Part shown: in pieces, positions 47,465-56,790 of the stretch
Layout of the letters: each line of letters opens with the position of its first letter
Position numbering within the stretch: the stretch's first letter is position 1
Source of the DNA: Stenotrophomonas sp. ESTM1D_MKCIP4_1
GTDB lineage: Bacteria > Pseudomonadota > Gammaproteobacteria > Xanthomonadales > Xanthomonadaceae
NCBI RefSeq assembly: GCF_003086895.1
Contig: NZ_CP026004.1
Location: forward strand, 1,772,731-1,836,730
Length of the DNA: 64,000 bases
Direction of reading: 5' to 3'
Made by a program: the position numbers and the translations under genes
Notes under the pieces: generated by a model
The model's database searches: none
Seen by the model: only the letters and a program-made list of their open reading frames with translations
Told to the model about the DNA's origin: nothing

Positions 47465-47536
47465 CTCGATCTACTCCCCAGTGGTCAAGAACGGCGATTA
47501 CAGCAAAAACGGCAGCAAAAAAAAGCTGCATGCAAC

Positions 47537-47562
47537 AAAAAACCGCCCGAAGGCGGTTTTTT
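47537..47562 (-). terminator. Bidirectional terminator after rpmJ
   Basis: The stem AAAAAACCGCC / GGCGGTTTTTT with a four-base loop has T runs when read on either strand. On the minus strand it ends the rpmJ transcript. Confidence 0.92.
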
Positions 47563-47613
47563 GCATCGGGTCGGTCCCGCGTGGGACCCGCCGCGGCCCA
47601 AGGGCCGTGAGGC

Positions 47614-47739
47614 TTAGCGCTGACGCGCCTTGAAACGCGGGTTCGACTTGCAGATGACGAAGATCTTGCCACGACGACGGACGACCTTGCAGTCGCGGTG
47701 ACGGGCCTTCGCCGACTTCAGGGAGGACAGGACTTTCAT
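47614..47739 (-). CDS. rpmJ: Ribosomal protein L36, C-minus (YkgO-like) form
   Basis: A 41-residue ribosomal protein of the large subunit. Its sequence [20 protein letters not shown] and [12 protein letters not shown] matches the YkgO/type B form, which lacks the full Cys3-His zinc set of standard L36. Start ATG at 47739 follows GAGG; longer in-frame starts give residues foreign to L36. Such zinc-free forms usually replace the zinc form when zinc is scarce, though in xanthomonads this may be the only copy. Confidence 0.95.
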   Translation of the reverse strand: MKVLSSLKSAKARHRDCKVVRRRGKIFVICKSNPRFKARQR

Positions 47740-47935
47740 GGCATACCTCGGCGTAAACAGTAGTTGTTCGGGTGGAGCGTGGCCGCGATATGCGAAAGAC
47801 AATCGGCGTTGACGCTCGTTCAAGCCCGCCATTCTACCGGGCTTTTTGTCGTTGTTTCAAGTGGTTGCACGAAAGTCTCCGCGCGGGGCCTCGGGCAGGG
47901 GCTAGAATGGCCCCTTCACACGCGCTAGGACCCCC

Positions 47936-48613
47936 ATGAATCCACTCGCTCCCGTCCTGACCATCGACGGCCCTTCGGGGGCCGGCAAGGGTACCATCAG
48001 CCGCATCATCGCGCGCCGCCTGGGCTGGCATTACCTGGATTCGGGCGCCCTGTACCGGGCGGTGGGCGTGGCTGCGAGCTGGGCCGACATCGACACCTCC
48101 GACGCCTCGGCACTGGTGCGCTGCACCTTCGATACCCACGTTCAGTTTGTTGAACAGGGTGAGTCGATGCGGGTGATGGTCAACGGTACCGATGCCACCG
48201 ACGAGCTGCGCCTGGAGACGACCGGTGCACTGGCCTCGGCCATTGCCGCCATCCCGGAGGTCCGTGCCGCCCTGAAGGAGCGCCAGCGCGCATTCAGGGA
48301 ACTGCCCGGCCTGGTCGCCGACGGCCGCGACATGGGCACGGTGATCTTCAAGGATGCCCCCTACAAGGTCTTCCTGACCGCCAGTGCCGAGGAGCGCGCC
48401 GAGCGCCGGCATAAGCAGTTGAAAGACAAGGGGGTTTCTGTTAACTTTGATGACCTCTTGCGCGAGATCATGGCCCGCGACGCCCGTGATGCCCAGCGTA
48501 CCGTGGCGCCCCTGAAGCCGGCAGACGATGCCGTCCTCATCGACACCACAGGCATCGGCATCGATGATGTCGTTGCCCGAGTGATGGATCTGCTTCCGGT
48601 TCCGGCTGCCTGA
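47936..48613 (+). CDS. cmk: Cytidylate kinase
   Basis: Phosphorylates CMP and dCMP to the diphosphates. The 225 residues show GPSGAGKGT (12-20) for [13 protein letters not shown] for the CMP site and [12 protein letters not shown], all family marks. It is 197 bases upstream of rpsA on the same strand, the usual gammaproteobacterial order. TAGAAT at 47903-47908 may be its -10 box. Confidence 0.97.
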   Translation: MNPLAPVLTIDGPSGAGKGTISRIIARRLGWHYLDSGALYRAVGVAASWADIDTSDASALVRCTFDTHVQFVEQGESMRVMVNGTDATDELRLETTGALASAIAAIPEVRAALKERQRAFRELPGLVADGRDMGTVIFKDAPYKVFLTASAEERAERRHKQLKDKGVSVNFDDLLREIMARDARDAQRTVAPLKPADDAVLIDTTGIGIDDVVARVMDLLPVPAA

Positions 48614-48809
48614 TCCGTTCGCGCGGGAGCACTGCCAGCAGCATCGGCGGTGGTCGTGCACAGCAGTGCTGTACCAGCTCCGTCGCGCAATGATGCGTGG
48701 CGGTTTTCCTACTACACACGACCTGCTTTTCCGGGGTCGACCAACAGGCGGGCGGTCGCCAATCCCTGAAGGGACGCCACCGACCCATGTGTCCAACAGA
48801 GTAAATCTA

Positions 48810-50495
48810 ATGACCGAATCATTTGCCGAACTGTTTGAAGCCAGCCAGGCCAACCTGGCCAAGCTGAAGCCGGGCGCCATCGTCAGCGGTACCGTTGTTG
48901 AAGTCCGCGGCGACGTCGTGGTGATCAACGCCGGCCTGAAGTCCGAAGGCATCGTTCCGATCGAACAGTTCCGTAACGACGCTGGCGAAATCGACGTCGC
49001 CGAAGGCGACATCGTCAAGGTCGCCCTCGACTCCATCGAGAACGGCTTCGGCGAAACCGTCCTGTCGCGCGAGAAGGCCAAGCGCGCGATGGTGTGGGAC
49101 GAGCTGGAAGAAGCGTTGGAAAAGAACGAAACCATCACCGGCCGCATCAGCGGCAAGGTCAAGGGCGGTTTCACCGTGGACATCAAGGATGTCCGCGCCT
49201 TCCTGCCGGGTTCCCTGGTCGATGTGCGCCCGGTGCGCGATCCGGCCTACCTGGAAGGCAAGGAACTCGAGTTCAAGCTCATCAAGCTGGACCGCAAGCG
49301 TAACAACGTCGTGGTTTCGCGCCGCGCTGTCGTCGAAAGCGAGCACTCGGAAGAGCGCGAGCAGCTGATGGACAAGCTGCAGGAAGGCGCGATCCTGAAG
49401 GGTGTCGTCAAGAACCTGACCGACTACGGCGCGTTCGTGGACCTGGGCGGCATCGACGGCCTGCTGCACATCACCGACATGGCATGGAAGCGCGTGCGCC
49501 ATCCGTCCGAAGTCGTGAACGTCGGCGACGAGCTGGACGTGCGCGTGCTGAAGTTCGACCGCGAGCGCAACCGCGTTTCGCTGGGCCTGAAGCAGCTGGG
49601 CGAGGATCCGTGGGACAACATCGGCCGTCGTTACCCGGCCAACAGCCGCGTCTTCGGCAAGGTCTCCAACGTCACCGATTACGGCGCGTTCGTTGAGATC
49701 GAGCCGGGCGTCGAAGGCCTGGTGCACGTCTCCGAAATGGATTGGACCAACAAGAACGTCAACCCGTCCAAGGTTGTGCAGGTTGGTGACGAAGTCGAAG
49801 TGATGGTGCTGGACGTCGACGAAGAGCGTCGCCGCATCTCGCTGGGCATGAAGCAGGTTGCCGCCAATCCGTGGGAAACCTTCGCTGCCACCCACAAGAA
49901 GGGTGACAAGGTGTCGGGCCAGATCAAGTCGATCACCGACTTCGGCATCTTCATCGGCCTGGACGGCGGCATCGACGGCCTGGTTCACCTGTCCGACATC
50001 AGCTGGGCCACCACCGGCGAAGACATCGTTCGCAACTTCAAGAAGGGCGACACCCTGGACGCAGTGGTCCTGGCCGTCGATCCGGAGCGCGAGCGCATCT
50101 CCCTGGGCGTCAAGCAGCTGGAGCAGGATCCGTTCGGCCAGTACATGGCTGCCAATCCGAAGGGCTCCAAGGTTGAAGGCGTGGTGAAGGAAGTCGACGC
50201 CAAGGGCGCGATCATCGAGCTGGCTGACGGCATCGAAGGTTACGTCTCGGCGCGCGACATCGCCAACGAGCGCGTTGACGACGCCACCCAGCACCTGAAG
50301 GTCGGCGACAAGGTCGAAGCCAAGTTCGTGGGCATGGACCGCAAGGGCCGTACCCTGCAGCTGTCGATCAAGGCCAAGGACGACGCTGAAATGCGCGAAG
50401 TGCTGGAGGAATACCAGTCCTCTTCGGCTTCCAGCGGCACCACCCAGCTGGGCGCGCTGCTGCGTGCACAGCTGAACGGTAACAAGTCCGAGTAA
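48810..50495 (+). CDS. rpsA: Ribosomal protein S1
   Basis: The largest 30S protein, which holds mRNA near the ribosome and helps start translation. The 561 residues contain six S1 RNA-binding repeats at about 20-85, 105-170, 190-258, 277-345, 364-432 and 451-519 (for example [20 protein letters not shown] and [20 protein letters not shown]). The ATG at 48810 begins the conserved [10 protein letters not shown]. Its Shine-Dalgarno is weak (AGAG), as is common for rpsA, where the 197-base leader takes part in self-control. Confidence 0.97.
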   Translation: MTESFAELFEASQANLAKLKPGAIVSGTVVEVRGDVVVINAGLKSEGIVPIEQFRNDAGEIDVAEGDIVKVALDSIENGFGETVLSREKAKRAMVWDELEEALEKNETITGRISGKVKGGFTVDIKDVRAFLPGSLVDVRPVRDPAYLEGKELEFKLIKLDRKRNNVVVSRRAVVESEHSEEREQLMDKLQEGAILKGVVKNLTDYGAFVDLGGIDGLLHITDMAWKRVRHPSEVVNVGDELDVRVLKFDRERNRVSLGLKQLGEDPWDNIGRRYPANSRVFGKVSNVTDYGAFVEIEPGVEGLVHVSEMDWTNKNVNPSKVVQVGDEVEVMVLDVDEERRRISLGMKQVAANPWETFAATHKKGDKVSGQIKSITDFGIFIGLDGGIDGLVHLSDISWATTGEDIVRNFKKGDTLDAVVLAVDPERERISLGVKQLEQDPFGQYMAANPKGSKVEGVVKEVDAKGAIIELADGIEGYVSARDIANERVDDATQHLKVGDKVEAKFVGMDRKGRTLQLSIKAKDDAEMREVLEEYQSSSASSGTTQLGALLRAQLNGNKSE

Positions 50496-50524
50496 TCGGT
50501 CTTACGCTGTCTGTTGTTTCCTGG

Positions 50525-50554
50525 ACGGCCCGGGCTTCATAGCCCGGGCCGTTT
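50525..50554 (+). terminator. Hairpin between rpsA and ihfB
   Basis: A 12-bp perfect stem (ACGGCCCGGGCT / AGCCCGGGCCGT) with loop TCAT, but only two or three T follow. It may end most rpsA transcripts while letting some continue into ihfB. Confidence 0.75.
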
Positions 50555-50585
50555 CAGGGTGAGTGATCCCTGATGTGAGCCGGCA

Positions 50586-50891
50586 ATGACCAAATCCGAA
50601 CTGATCGAAATCCTCGCGCGCCGCCAGGCGCACCTGAAGGCCGATGATGTCGATCTGGCGGTGAAGTCGTTGCTGGAAATGATGGGCGGTTCCCTCTCTG
50701 CTGGGGATCGCATCGAAATCCGTGGCTTTGGCAGCTTCTCGCTGCACTACCGTCCGCCGCGTCTGGGCCGCAACCCGAAGACGGGCGAATCGGTTGCCCT
50801 GCCGGGCAAGCACGTCCCCCACTTCAAGCCGGGCAAGGAACTGCGCGAGCGGGTCAGCAGCGTGCTGCCGCTGGACGCCGATCCGGCCTGA
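50586..50891 (+). CDS. ihfB: Integration host factor beta subunit
   Basis: A 101-residue DNA-bending protein that pairs with IhfA. It has [17 protein letters not shown], the DNA-binding arm with [13 protein letters not shown] and the minor-groove Pro, and [14 protein letters not shown] at the end. It lies 90 bases after rpsA as in most gammaproteobacteria. Confidence 0.97.
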
Positions 50892-50968
50892 GTGTCCCGT
50901 CGCGTCACCGCGTGCGAATACCGCGGCGAGTCGGATAAGCTACGACCTCCTGCCACTGGAGCTGTCGC

Positions 50969-51253
50969 ATGAAGGTTTTTCGTCTGCTGGTCCTGCTGGC
51001 GGTTCTGCTTCTCGGGTTGATCATCGGTGCCATGAACATGGACGAGATGACCATCAACCTGCTGTTCACCCAACTCAAGACCTCGATCGGCGTGGCGATC
51101 ATCGCGTCGCTGCTGATCGGCGTCATCGTCGGTGCCGGCCTGGTGCTGGTGAGCGTGGTCATTCCGCTCTACGCCCAGCTGCGCCGCGCCAACAAGTCGG
51201 TTGCCACGCCCGTGGCGCCGGTTTCCCCCTCCCAATCTTTTGATGGACGCTGA
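50969..51253 (+). CDS. lapA: Lipopolysaccharide assembly protein LapA-like
   Basis: A 94-residue inner-membrane protein with two segments (about 4-22 and 40-65) joined by MNMDEMTINLLFTQLKTS, the pattern of LapA/YciS (DUF1049). LapA works with LapB to balance LPS synthesis. The stop lies six bases before lapB, so the pair is one transcript. Confidence 0.9.
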   Translation: MKVFRLLVLLAVLLLGLIIGAMNMDEMTINLLFTQLKTSIGVAIIASLLIGVIVGAGLVLVSVVIPLYAQLRRANKSVATPVAPVSPSQSFDGR

Positions 51254-51259
51254 TCGAAG

Positions 51260-52438
51260 ATGGATTTCGTCACCGAGTGGTTCTGGTTCTTCCTGTTCGT
51301 TCCCCTGGCGGCGCTGTCCGGCTGGGTCATCGGGCGGCGCGGCGGGCAACGCCATGGCGACAACCAGGTCAGCCACCTGTCCAGCACCTATTTCCGCGGC
51401 CTGAACTACCTGCTCAACGAGCAGCCGGACAAGGCCATCGAGCTGTTCCTGCACATCGCCGAGCTGGACAAGGAAACCTTCGAAACCCAGGTCGCGCTGG
51501 GCCACCTGTTCCGTCGTCGCGGTGAAGTCGACCGTGCGATCCGCCTGCACCAGGGGCTGGTCAACCGCAACGACCTGAGCGACGCGCAGCGCGTGCAGGC
51601 GCTGCTGGCCCTGGGTGAGGACTACATGAAGTCCGGCCTGCTGGACCGCGCCGAAACCGTGTTCACCGAGCTGGCGCAGCTGGACCAGCGCGCACCGCAG
51701 GCGCTGAAGCACCTGATCGGCATCTACCAGGCCGAGCGCGACTGGGAAAAGGCCATCGACAATGCCACCCGCTTCGAGGATGTCACCGGCGAGCCGATGG
51801 GCAAGCTGATCGGGCAGTTCGAGTGCGAGCTGGCCGAGCGCTTCCGTGGCGCCGGCAAGCTGGAAGAGGCGAGGGCGGCCATTGCCCGTGCCTACCAGGC
51901 CGACGCCATGTCGGTACGTGCGGGCATCATCGAAGGCCGCCTGGAAACCGACGCGGGCAACGCCGAGGCCGCCGTGCGTGCCTTCGAGCGCGCTGCTCGC
52001 AACGATCCCGAATACCTGCCCGAACTGCTGCCGGCGCTGATGGAGAACTACCGCAAGGTGGGTGACCTCGGCGGCGCGCGCGCCTTCCTGTCGGAAATGA
52101 CCGAACACTACCGCGGCATCGCCCCGGTGCTGGCGCTCACCCGCCTGATGGAAGAGCAGGAGGGCGTGGCCCCGGCGCGTGCCTACCTCGGCCGCCAGCT
52201 GAAGGATCGCCCGTCGGTGCGCGGCGAATCCGCCCTGATCGACCTGACCCTGGCCGAAGGCGCCGATTCCACCGCCACCCTGCACGACCTCAAGCACATC
52301 ACCGACCAGCTGCTGGTGCGCAACCCCGCCTACCGCTGCACGCGCTGCGGTTTCGGTGCGCGTACCCACCACTGGCAGTGCCCGAGCTGCAAGGAATGGG
52401 GAACGGTCAAGCCGCTGCTGAACTACGCGGTGCTCTGA
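51260..52438 (+). CDS. lapB: Lipopolysaccharide assembly protein LapB
   Basis: A 392-residue inner-membrane protein that in E. coli brings LpxC to FtsH and so controls LPS output. One N-terminal membrane segment (about 5-22) is followed by some nine TPR helices (60-340) and a rubredoxin-like metal domain with Cys360, Cys363, Cys374 and Cys377 (RCTRCGFG, CPSCKEWG). Three bases separate it from the next gene, hinting that surface-sugar genes are expressed with it. Confidence 0.95.
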   Translation: MDFVTEWFWFFLFVPLAALSGWVIGRRGGQRHGDNQVSHLSSTYFRGLNYLLNEQPDKAIELFLHIAELDKETFETQVALGHLFRRRGEVDRAIRLHQGLVNRNDLSDAQRVQALLALGEDYMKSGLLDRAETVFTELAQLDQRAPQALKHLIGIYQAERDWEKAIDNATRFEDVTGEPMGKLIGQFECELAERFRGAGKLEEARAAIARAYQADAMSVRAGIIEGRLETDAGNAEAAVRAFERAARNDPEYLPELLPALMENYRKVGDLGGARAFLSEMTEHYRGIAPVLALTRLMEEQEGVAPARAYLGRQLKDRPSVRGESALIDLTLAEGADSTATLHDLKHITDQLLVRNPAYRCTRCGFGARTHHWQCPSCKEWGTVKPLLNYAVL

Positions 52439-52441
52439 GCC

Positions 52442-53419
52442 ATGGCCTGGTGGGTGATGGGCGCGCTGCTGGGGCTGGCGCTGCTCAGCGCGGCGCTGAC
52501 CTGGGCGGCACGCGGTTATGCCGTGCACCGGCAGCTGCTCGACCAGCCCGGTGAACGCCGCAGTCACAGCGTAGCGACCCCCCGCGGAGGCGGCATCGCC
52601 ATCGTCATCAGCCTGCTGGTGGCGGCCGGCGTGGCCATGTGGGCCTGGCCGGCGGCCACCCCCAGCCTGCTGGTGGCCAGCGTGGGCCTGGTGCTGGTGG
52701 CGGGCATCGGCTGGTGGGATGACCACCGGCCGCTGCCGGCCCTGCGCCGCCTGCTGGTGCACTTCATCGCCGCGGGCCTGCTCGCCGCACTGGTCAAGGT
52801 GCACGGCGGCAGCTGGCTGCTGGCCCTGCTGGTGCTGGTGTTCACCGCATCGCTCATCAACATCTGGAACTTCATGGATGGCATCAACGGCATCGCCAGC
52901 AGCCAGGCGGTGATCGCCGCGCTGGGCTTTGCCGCCGTGCTGCCATGGCCGTATTCCCTGGTCGCAATCGCCCTGGGCCTGGCCTGCGTGGGTTTCCTGC
53001 CGTTCAATTTCCCGAAGGCGCGCATTTTCATGGGCGATGTCGGTAGTGGCGCGCTCGGCTACGCGGTGTCGGTGGTCCTGGCCGTGGCCGCGCTGCGCAC
53101 GGAAATCAGCTGGGTGATGCTGCTGGTGCCCATTTCCCCGTTCCTTGTGGACGCGGGCTTCACGCTGTTGGCGCGCATCCTTTCAGGACAGCGCTGGATG
53201 GAACCCCACACCCAGCATGTCTACCAGCGCGCAGTGCAGGCAGGAGCCAGCCACGCCCGGGTGACAGGGATGTACTTTGTTGTAGGCCTGTTCAGCATTA
53301 CAGTGTTCTTTGTTTGCACCAGATTGCAGCCGAGGTGGGAGGCTGTCGTAGCGGTGGCGTGGATCTCCGCGCTGTCCCTGCTTTGGCTCCTCCTGCGCAA
53401 TGGATTGCGCCACCGATAA
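52442..53419 (+). CDS. WecA/WbpL-type sugar-phosphate transferase
   Basis: A 325-residue integral membrane enzyme of the MraY/WecA family. It would join a UDP-HexNAc (often GlcNAc or FucNAc) to undecaprenyl phosphate and so start O-antigen or another glycan. It has about ten segments, the Mg-binding Asp93-Asp94 (WWDDHRPLP), NFMDGINGI (141-149) and FMGDVGSGALGY. Lacking a longer loop, it is closer to WbpL/WecA than MraY. It is followed by a WbpM-type dehydratase gene after 15 bases. Confidence 0.9.
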   Translation: MAWWVMGALLGLALLSAALTWAARGYAVHRQLLDQPGERRSHSVATPRGGGIAIVISLLVAAGVAMWAWPAATPSLLVASVGLVLVAGIGWWDDHRPLPALRRLLVHFIAAGLLAALVKVHGGSWLLALLVLVFTASLINIWNFMDGINGIASSQAVIAALGFAAVLPWPYSLVAIALGLACVGFLPFNFPKARIFMGDVGSGALGYAVSVVLAVAALRTEISWVMLLVPISPFLVDAGFTLLARILSGQRWMEPHTQHVYQRAVQAGASHARVTGMYFVVGLFSITVFFVCTRLQPRWEAVVAVAWISALSLLWLLLRNGLRHR

Positions 53420-53434
53420 GGAATTACGCGACAT

Positions 53435-55345
53435 ATGTCTTCACCCTGGCGGGACAGAATCCTTGGCCTGTTGCCTCGCACGGCCATCGTCTGCCATGAC
53501 CTGTTCATGGTCTGGGCCTGTTGGCAGCTGCTTCATGCCGGCCGTTACTCCATCCTGCCCGATGCCCCGTCGCTGCCCCTGTGGAACGTCGACACCACCC
53601 TGGTGCTGGCGCTGCAGGGCGTCGTGTTCTGGCGGGTCGGCCTGTACCGTGGCCTGTGGCGGTTTGCCAGCGTCAGCGACCTGCTGAACATCTTCAAGGC
53701 CAGCTTCATCGGCCTGGTCTCCATCGTCCTGGTGCTGGCCTGGAAGCGCTTCAACGGTGTTCCGCTGTCGGTGCTGGTCATCTATCCGTTCGCGCTGTCG
53801 GCGCTGCTGGGCGCGCCGCGCCTGCTGTACCGGGCATGGAAGGACTACCAGGCGCTGCAGTCCGATTCGACCGCGCGGCGCGTGCTCATCCTGGGCGCAG
53901 GCCAGGCGGCCGAGACCCTGGTGCGCGACCTGCGCCGTTCCGGCAACTTCGAGCCGGTGGGCCTGCTGGACGACGCCCCGCACCTGCGCGGCGCCAAGCT
54001 GCAGAGCCTGCCGATCCTGGGCACCCTGGATGACGCCCCGGCCGTCGCCCGCGAAACGGCGGCCAAGCTGCTGGTCATCGCCATTCCCTCGCTGGATGCG
54101 GTGGGCATGCAGCGCGTGGTGGCCATCTGCGAAAGCACTGGGGTGCCGTTCCGCACCGTGCCCAAGCTGAGTGACATCCTGCAGGGCCAGTCGCTGCCGG
54201 GCCAGCTGAAGGAAGTGGCCATCGAGGACCTGCTGGGGCGCAAGCCGATCATGCCCGACTGGAACCTGATCCGGGGTTGGCTGGGTGGCCGCACGGTCAT
54301 GGTCACCGGTGCTGGCGGCTCGATCGGTTCGGAGCTGTGCCGCCAGTGCGCGCGCCATGGTGCCGGCCGCATCGTGCTGCTGGAAATGAGCGAGCTGCTG
54401 CTGCTGACCATCGAGGCCGAGCTGCGCCGCAGCTTCCCCGACGTGCAGATCGAGGCCGTGCTGGGCGATTGCGGTGACCCCGCCGTGATGCGCCACGCGC
54501 TGTCGCTGCATCCGGTCGATACCGCCTTCCACGCCGCCGCCTACAAGCATGTTCCCGTGCTGGAGCGCCAGCTGCGCGAAGCGGTGCGCAACAACATCCT
54601 GGCCACCGAGAACGTGGCGCGTGCGTGCATGGAAGCGCGCGTCGAGCATTTCGTGTTCATCTCCACCGACAAAGCCGTGGACCCCGTCAACGCGCTGGGC
54701 GCCAGCAAGCGCTATGCCGAGATGATCTGTCAGAGCCTGGACCAGAAATCGACGCACACCCGTTTCGTTACCGTGCGCTTCGGCAACGTGCTCGATTCGG
54801 CCGGCAGCGTGGTGCCGCTGTTCCGCGATCAGATCCTGCGCGGCGGCCCGATCACGGTGACCGACCCGGAAGTGACGCGCTACTTCATGACCATTCCGGA
54901 AGCCTGCCAGCTGATCCTGCAGGCCGCGGCGTCGGCATCGCACGGTGCCATCTACACCCTGGACATGGGCGAGCCGGTGCCGATCCGCGTGTTGGCCGAA
55001 CAGATGATCCGCCTGGCCGGCAAGCAGCCGTACAAGGACATTCCGATCATCTACACCGGCCTGCGCCCGGGCGAGAAGCTGCACGAGACTCTGTTCTATT
55101 CGGACGAGGACTACCGGCCGACCTCGCACCCGAAGGTGCTGGAAGCCGGCGTGCGCACGTTCTCGCGCGACGTCGTGCTGGGCAACGTGCCGAGACTGCG
55201 TGACGCGATTGCCGAATACGACACTGATACCATCCGGGAGGTCCTGTTCGCGACGATGCCGGAGTTCTCTCCGATTGAACAGGACGCTTACATCTCCTCC
55301 GCTAAAGTGGTTCCCTTTCCGGCACGCGAGGCCAACAGGTATTAA
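53435..55345 (+). CDS. WbpM/CapD-type nucleotide-sugar 4,6-dehydratase
   Basis: A 636-residue membrane-bound short-chain dehydrogenase. About four N-terminal segments (15-130), a first nucleotide-binding region (VLILGAGQAAETLVRDL) and a catalytic half with GAGGSIGSEL, ISTDKAVDPVNALGASKRYAEM and FGNVLDSAGSVVPLF. WbpM converts UDP-GlcNAc to the 4-keto-6-deoxy sugar used for surface polysaccharides. The catalytic position normally held by Tyr is Met-like in large members of this family; here TDK and SKRYAEM are seen. Its TAA is directly followed by the galU ATG. Confidence 0.92.
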   Translation: MSSPWRDRILGLLPRTAIVCHDLFMVWACWQLLHAGRYSILPDAPSLPLWNVDTTLVLALQGVVFWRVGLYRGLWRFASVSDLLNIFKASFIGLVSIVLVLAWKRFNGVPLSVLVIYPFALSALLGAPRLLYRAWKDYQALQSDSTARRVLILGAGQAAETLVRDLRRSGNFEPVGLLDDAPHLRGAKLQSLPILGTLDDAPAVARETAAKLLVIAIPSLDAVGMQRVVAICESTGVPFRTVPKLSDILQGQSLPGQLKEVAIEDLLGRKPIMPDWNLIRGWLGGRTVMVTGAGGSIGSELCRQCARHGAGRIVLLEMSELLLLTIEAELRRSFPDVQIEAVLGDCGDPAVMRHALSLHPVDTAFHAAAYKHVPVLERQLREAVRNNILATENVARACMEARVEHFVFISTDKAVDPVNALGASKRYAEMICQSLDQKSTHTRFVTVRFGNVLDSAGSVVPLFRDQILRGGPITVTDPEVTRYFMTIPEACQLILQAAASASHGAIYTLDMGEPVPIRVLAEQMIRLAGKQPYKDIPIIYTGLRPGEKLHETLFYSDEDYRPTSHPKVLEAGVRTFSRDVVLGNVPRLRDAIAEYDTDTIREVLFATMPEFSPIEQDAYISSAKVVPFPAREANRY

Positions 55346-56227
55346 ATGAGCAAGCGAATTCGTAAGGCGGTTTTTCCAGTGGCAGGGCTCGGGACGCGCT
55401 TTTTGCCGGCAACCAAGACGGTTCCGAAGGAAATGCTGCCGATCATCGATCGTCCGCTTATCCAGTACGCTGTTGACGAGGCCATCGAGGCCGGTTGTGA
55501 CACCCTGGTGTTCATCACCAACCGCTACAAGCACGCCGTTGCCGATTACTTCGACAAGGCCTACGAGCTGGAACAGAAGCTGGAACGTGCGGGCAAGCAC
55601 GAACAGCTGGAGATGATCCGCCACGTGCTGCCGGAAGGCGTGCGCGCGATCTTCGTCACCCAGGCCGAAGCGCTGGGCCTGGGCCATGCCGTGCTGTGCG
55701 CGAAGTCGGTAATCGGTGACGAGCCGTTTGCGGTGCTGCTGCCGGACGATCTGATCTGGAACCGTGGCGACGGCGCGCTGAAGCAGATGGCCGACCTCAA
55801 CGAGGCCAGCGGCGCCAGCGTCATCGCGGTGGAAGATGTGCCGCACGAGAACACGGCCAGCTACGGCATTGTCGCGACCGAAGCCTTCGATGGCCGCAAG
55901 GGCCGCATTTCGCAGATCGTGGAAAAGCCCAAGCCGGAGGACGCGCCGAGCGATCTGGCGGTGGTCGGCCGTTACGTGCTGAGCCCGAAGATCTTCGAGC
56001 TGCTGGAATCCACCGGCACCGGTGCCGGCGGCGAGATCCAGCTGACCGATGCGATTGCATCGCTGCTGGCGACCGAAGAAGTGGATGCGTACCGCTTCGA
56101 GGGCACCCGTTTCGACTGCGGCACCCATCTGGGCCTGGTCGAAGCGACCATCCGTTTCGCGCTGGAAAACAAGAAGCTGGCCAAGCCGGCGCGCGCGAAG
56201 CTGACGGAGATGCTGGCGGAAGAGTGA
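55346..56227 (+). CDS. galU: UTP--glucose-1-phosphate uridylyltransferase
   Basis: Makes UDP-glucose for surface polysaccharides. The 293 residues show the nucleotidyltransferase opening VFPVAGLGTRFLPATKTVPKE, then DRPLIQYAVDEAIEAG and FDCGTHLGLVEATIRFALEN. It stands last in a row of envelope genes. The ATG follows the previous stop with no gap (TAAATG), so translation is probably coupled. Confidence 0.97.
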   Translation: MSKRIRKAVFPVAGLGTRFLPATKTVPKEMLPIIDRPLIQYAVDEAIEAGCDTLVFITNRYKHAVADYFDKAYELEQKLERAGKHEQLEMIRHVLPEGVRAIFVTQAEALGLGHAVLCAKSVIGDEPFAVLLPDDLIWNRGDGALKQMADLNEASGASVIAVEDVPHENTASYGIVATEAFDGRKGRISQIVEKPKPEDAPSDLAVVGRYVLSPKIFELLESTGTGAGGEIQLTDAIASLLATEEVDAYRFEGTRFDCGTHLGLVEATIRFALENKKLAKPARAKLTEMLAEE

Positions 56228-56269
56228 GTTTTTCGAGCGCTCCGTGCAGCGCTTCGTTTGATACGTGAT

Positions 56270-56446
56270 GGGCGGGATGGGTGGGCCTTTGCAGGACACG
56301 CCGTAAACCCGTCCATGGGGGCTCGTAGGCGCCTTGCTCGTGTGCGCTGTCCTGCGCACACGGCAAGACCGGGGTTGGGCGTCCTGCCCAACCCGCCCGA
56401 GGCATGCCTCGGGCCCATGGCGCCTGCGGTCCTGCATCGGCCCGCC
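56270..56446 (-). repeat. Long-arm stem-loop element, copy B (inverted, expanded)
   Basis: Read on the minus strand, the core block GAGCCCCCATGGACGGGTTT and GGCGCCATGG are kept, but the loop between the two halves of the first hairpin holds about 81 nt (56334-56414) where copies A and C have 2. The outer arms (about 56279-56297 and 56429-56446) pair as GGTGGGCC...GCAGGAC with GTCCTGC...GGCCCGCC. The insert itself holds three hairpins (for example GTGTGCGC/GCGCACAC). It follows galU. Confidence 0.75.
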
Positions 56447-56514
56447 TCCGCCTCTCGACAGTTTCCGTGCGGCGCGGACGGGAAGGGCGGAATCAAGGGC
56501 AAGAGCAAAAGCAA

Positions 56515-56541
56515 AAAAAGGCAGCCAATGGCTGCCTTTTT
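56515..56541. terminator. Bidirectional terminator between galU and the thiolase gene
   Basis: The stem AAAAAGGCAGCC / GGCTGCCTTTTT with a 3-base loop has T runs in both directions. It lies 290 bases after galU and about 250 bases after the stop of the opposing thiolase gene, so it may serve both. Confidence 0.85.
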
Positions 56542-56559
56542 CTTTTGGGGTTGCTTGTT

Positions 56560-56598
56560 GGGGTCAGATCCCTTTGCGCAGCAAAGGGCTCTGACCCC
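56560..56598. repeat. 39-bp stem-loop repeat, copy 5
   Basis: GGGGTCAGATCCC with GGGCTCTGACCCC; inner stem CTTTGC/GCAAAG. Confidence 0.87.
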
Positions 56599-56646
56599 AG
56601 CTCTTGCTCTTGCTCACCCCTCCGCCGCGCGGAATGCCGGATGGCA

Positions 56647-56746
56647 CGGGTGGGTGAGGCTGACCGGGACCGTTGGCGCCATGGATGGCGCCATCGAGCC
56701 CCCAAGGACGGGTTTACGGCGTGTCCCGGGCAGTCTCACCCGCCCG
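56647..56746. repeat. Long-arm stem-loop element, copy C (52-nt core)
   Basis: 24-base arms (56647-56670 and 56723-56746) pair at 23 of 24 places if G-U is allowed. They enclose a core of exactly 52 nt (56671-56722) with GGCGCCATGGATGGCGCC and AGCCCCCAAGGACGGGTTTA. Core length and blocks match copy A; the arms do not. Confidence 0.85.
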
Positions 56747-56790
56747 GGCCCCACAGCAAGCCAGCACATCCGCCGGCAACGCTTTGAACC

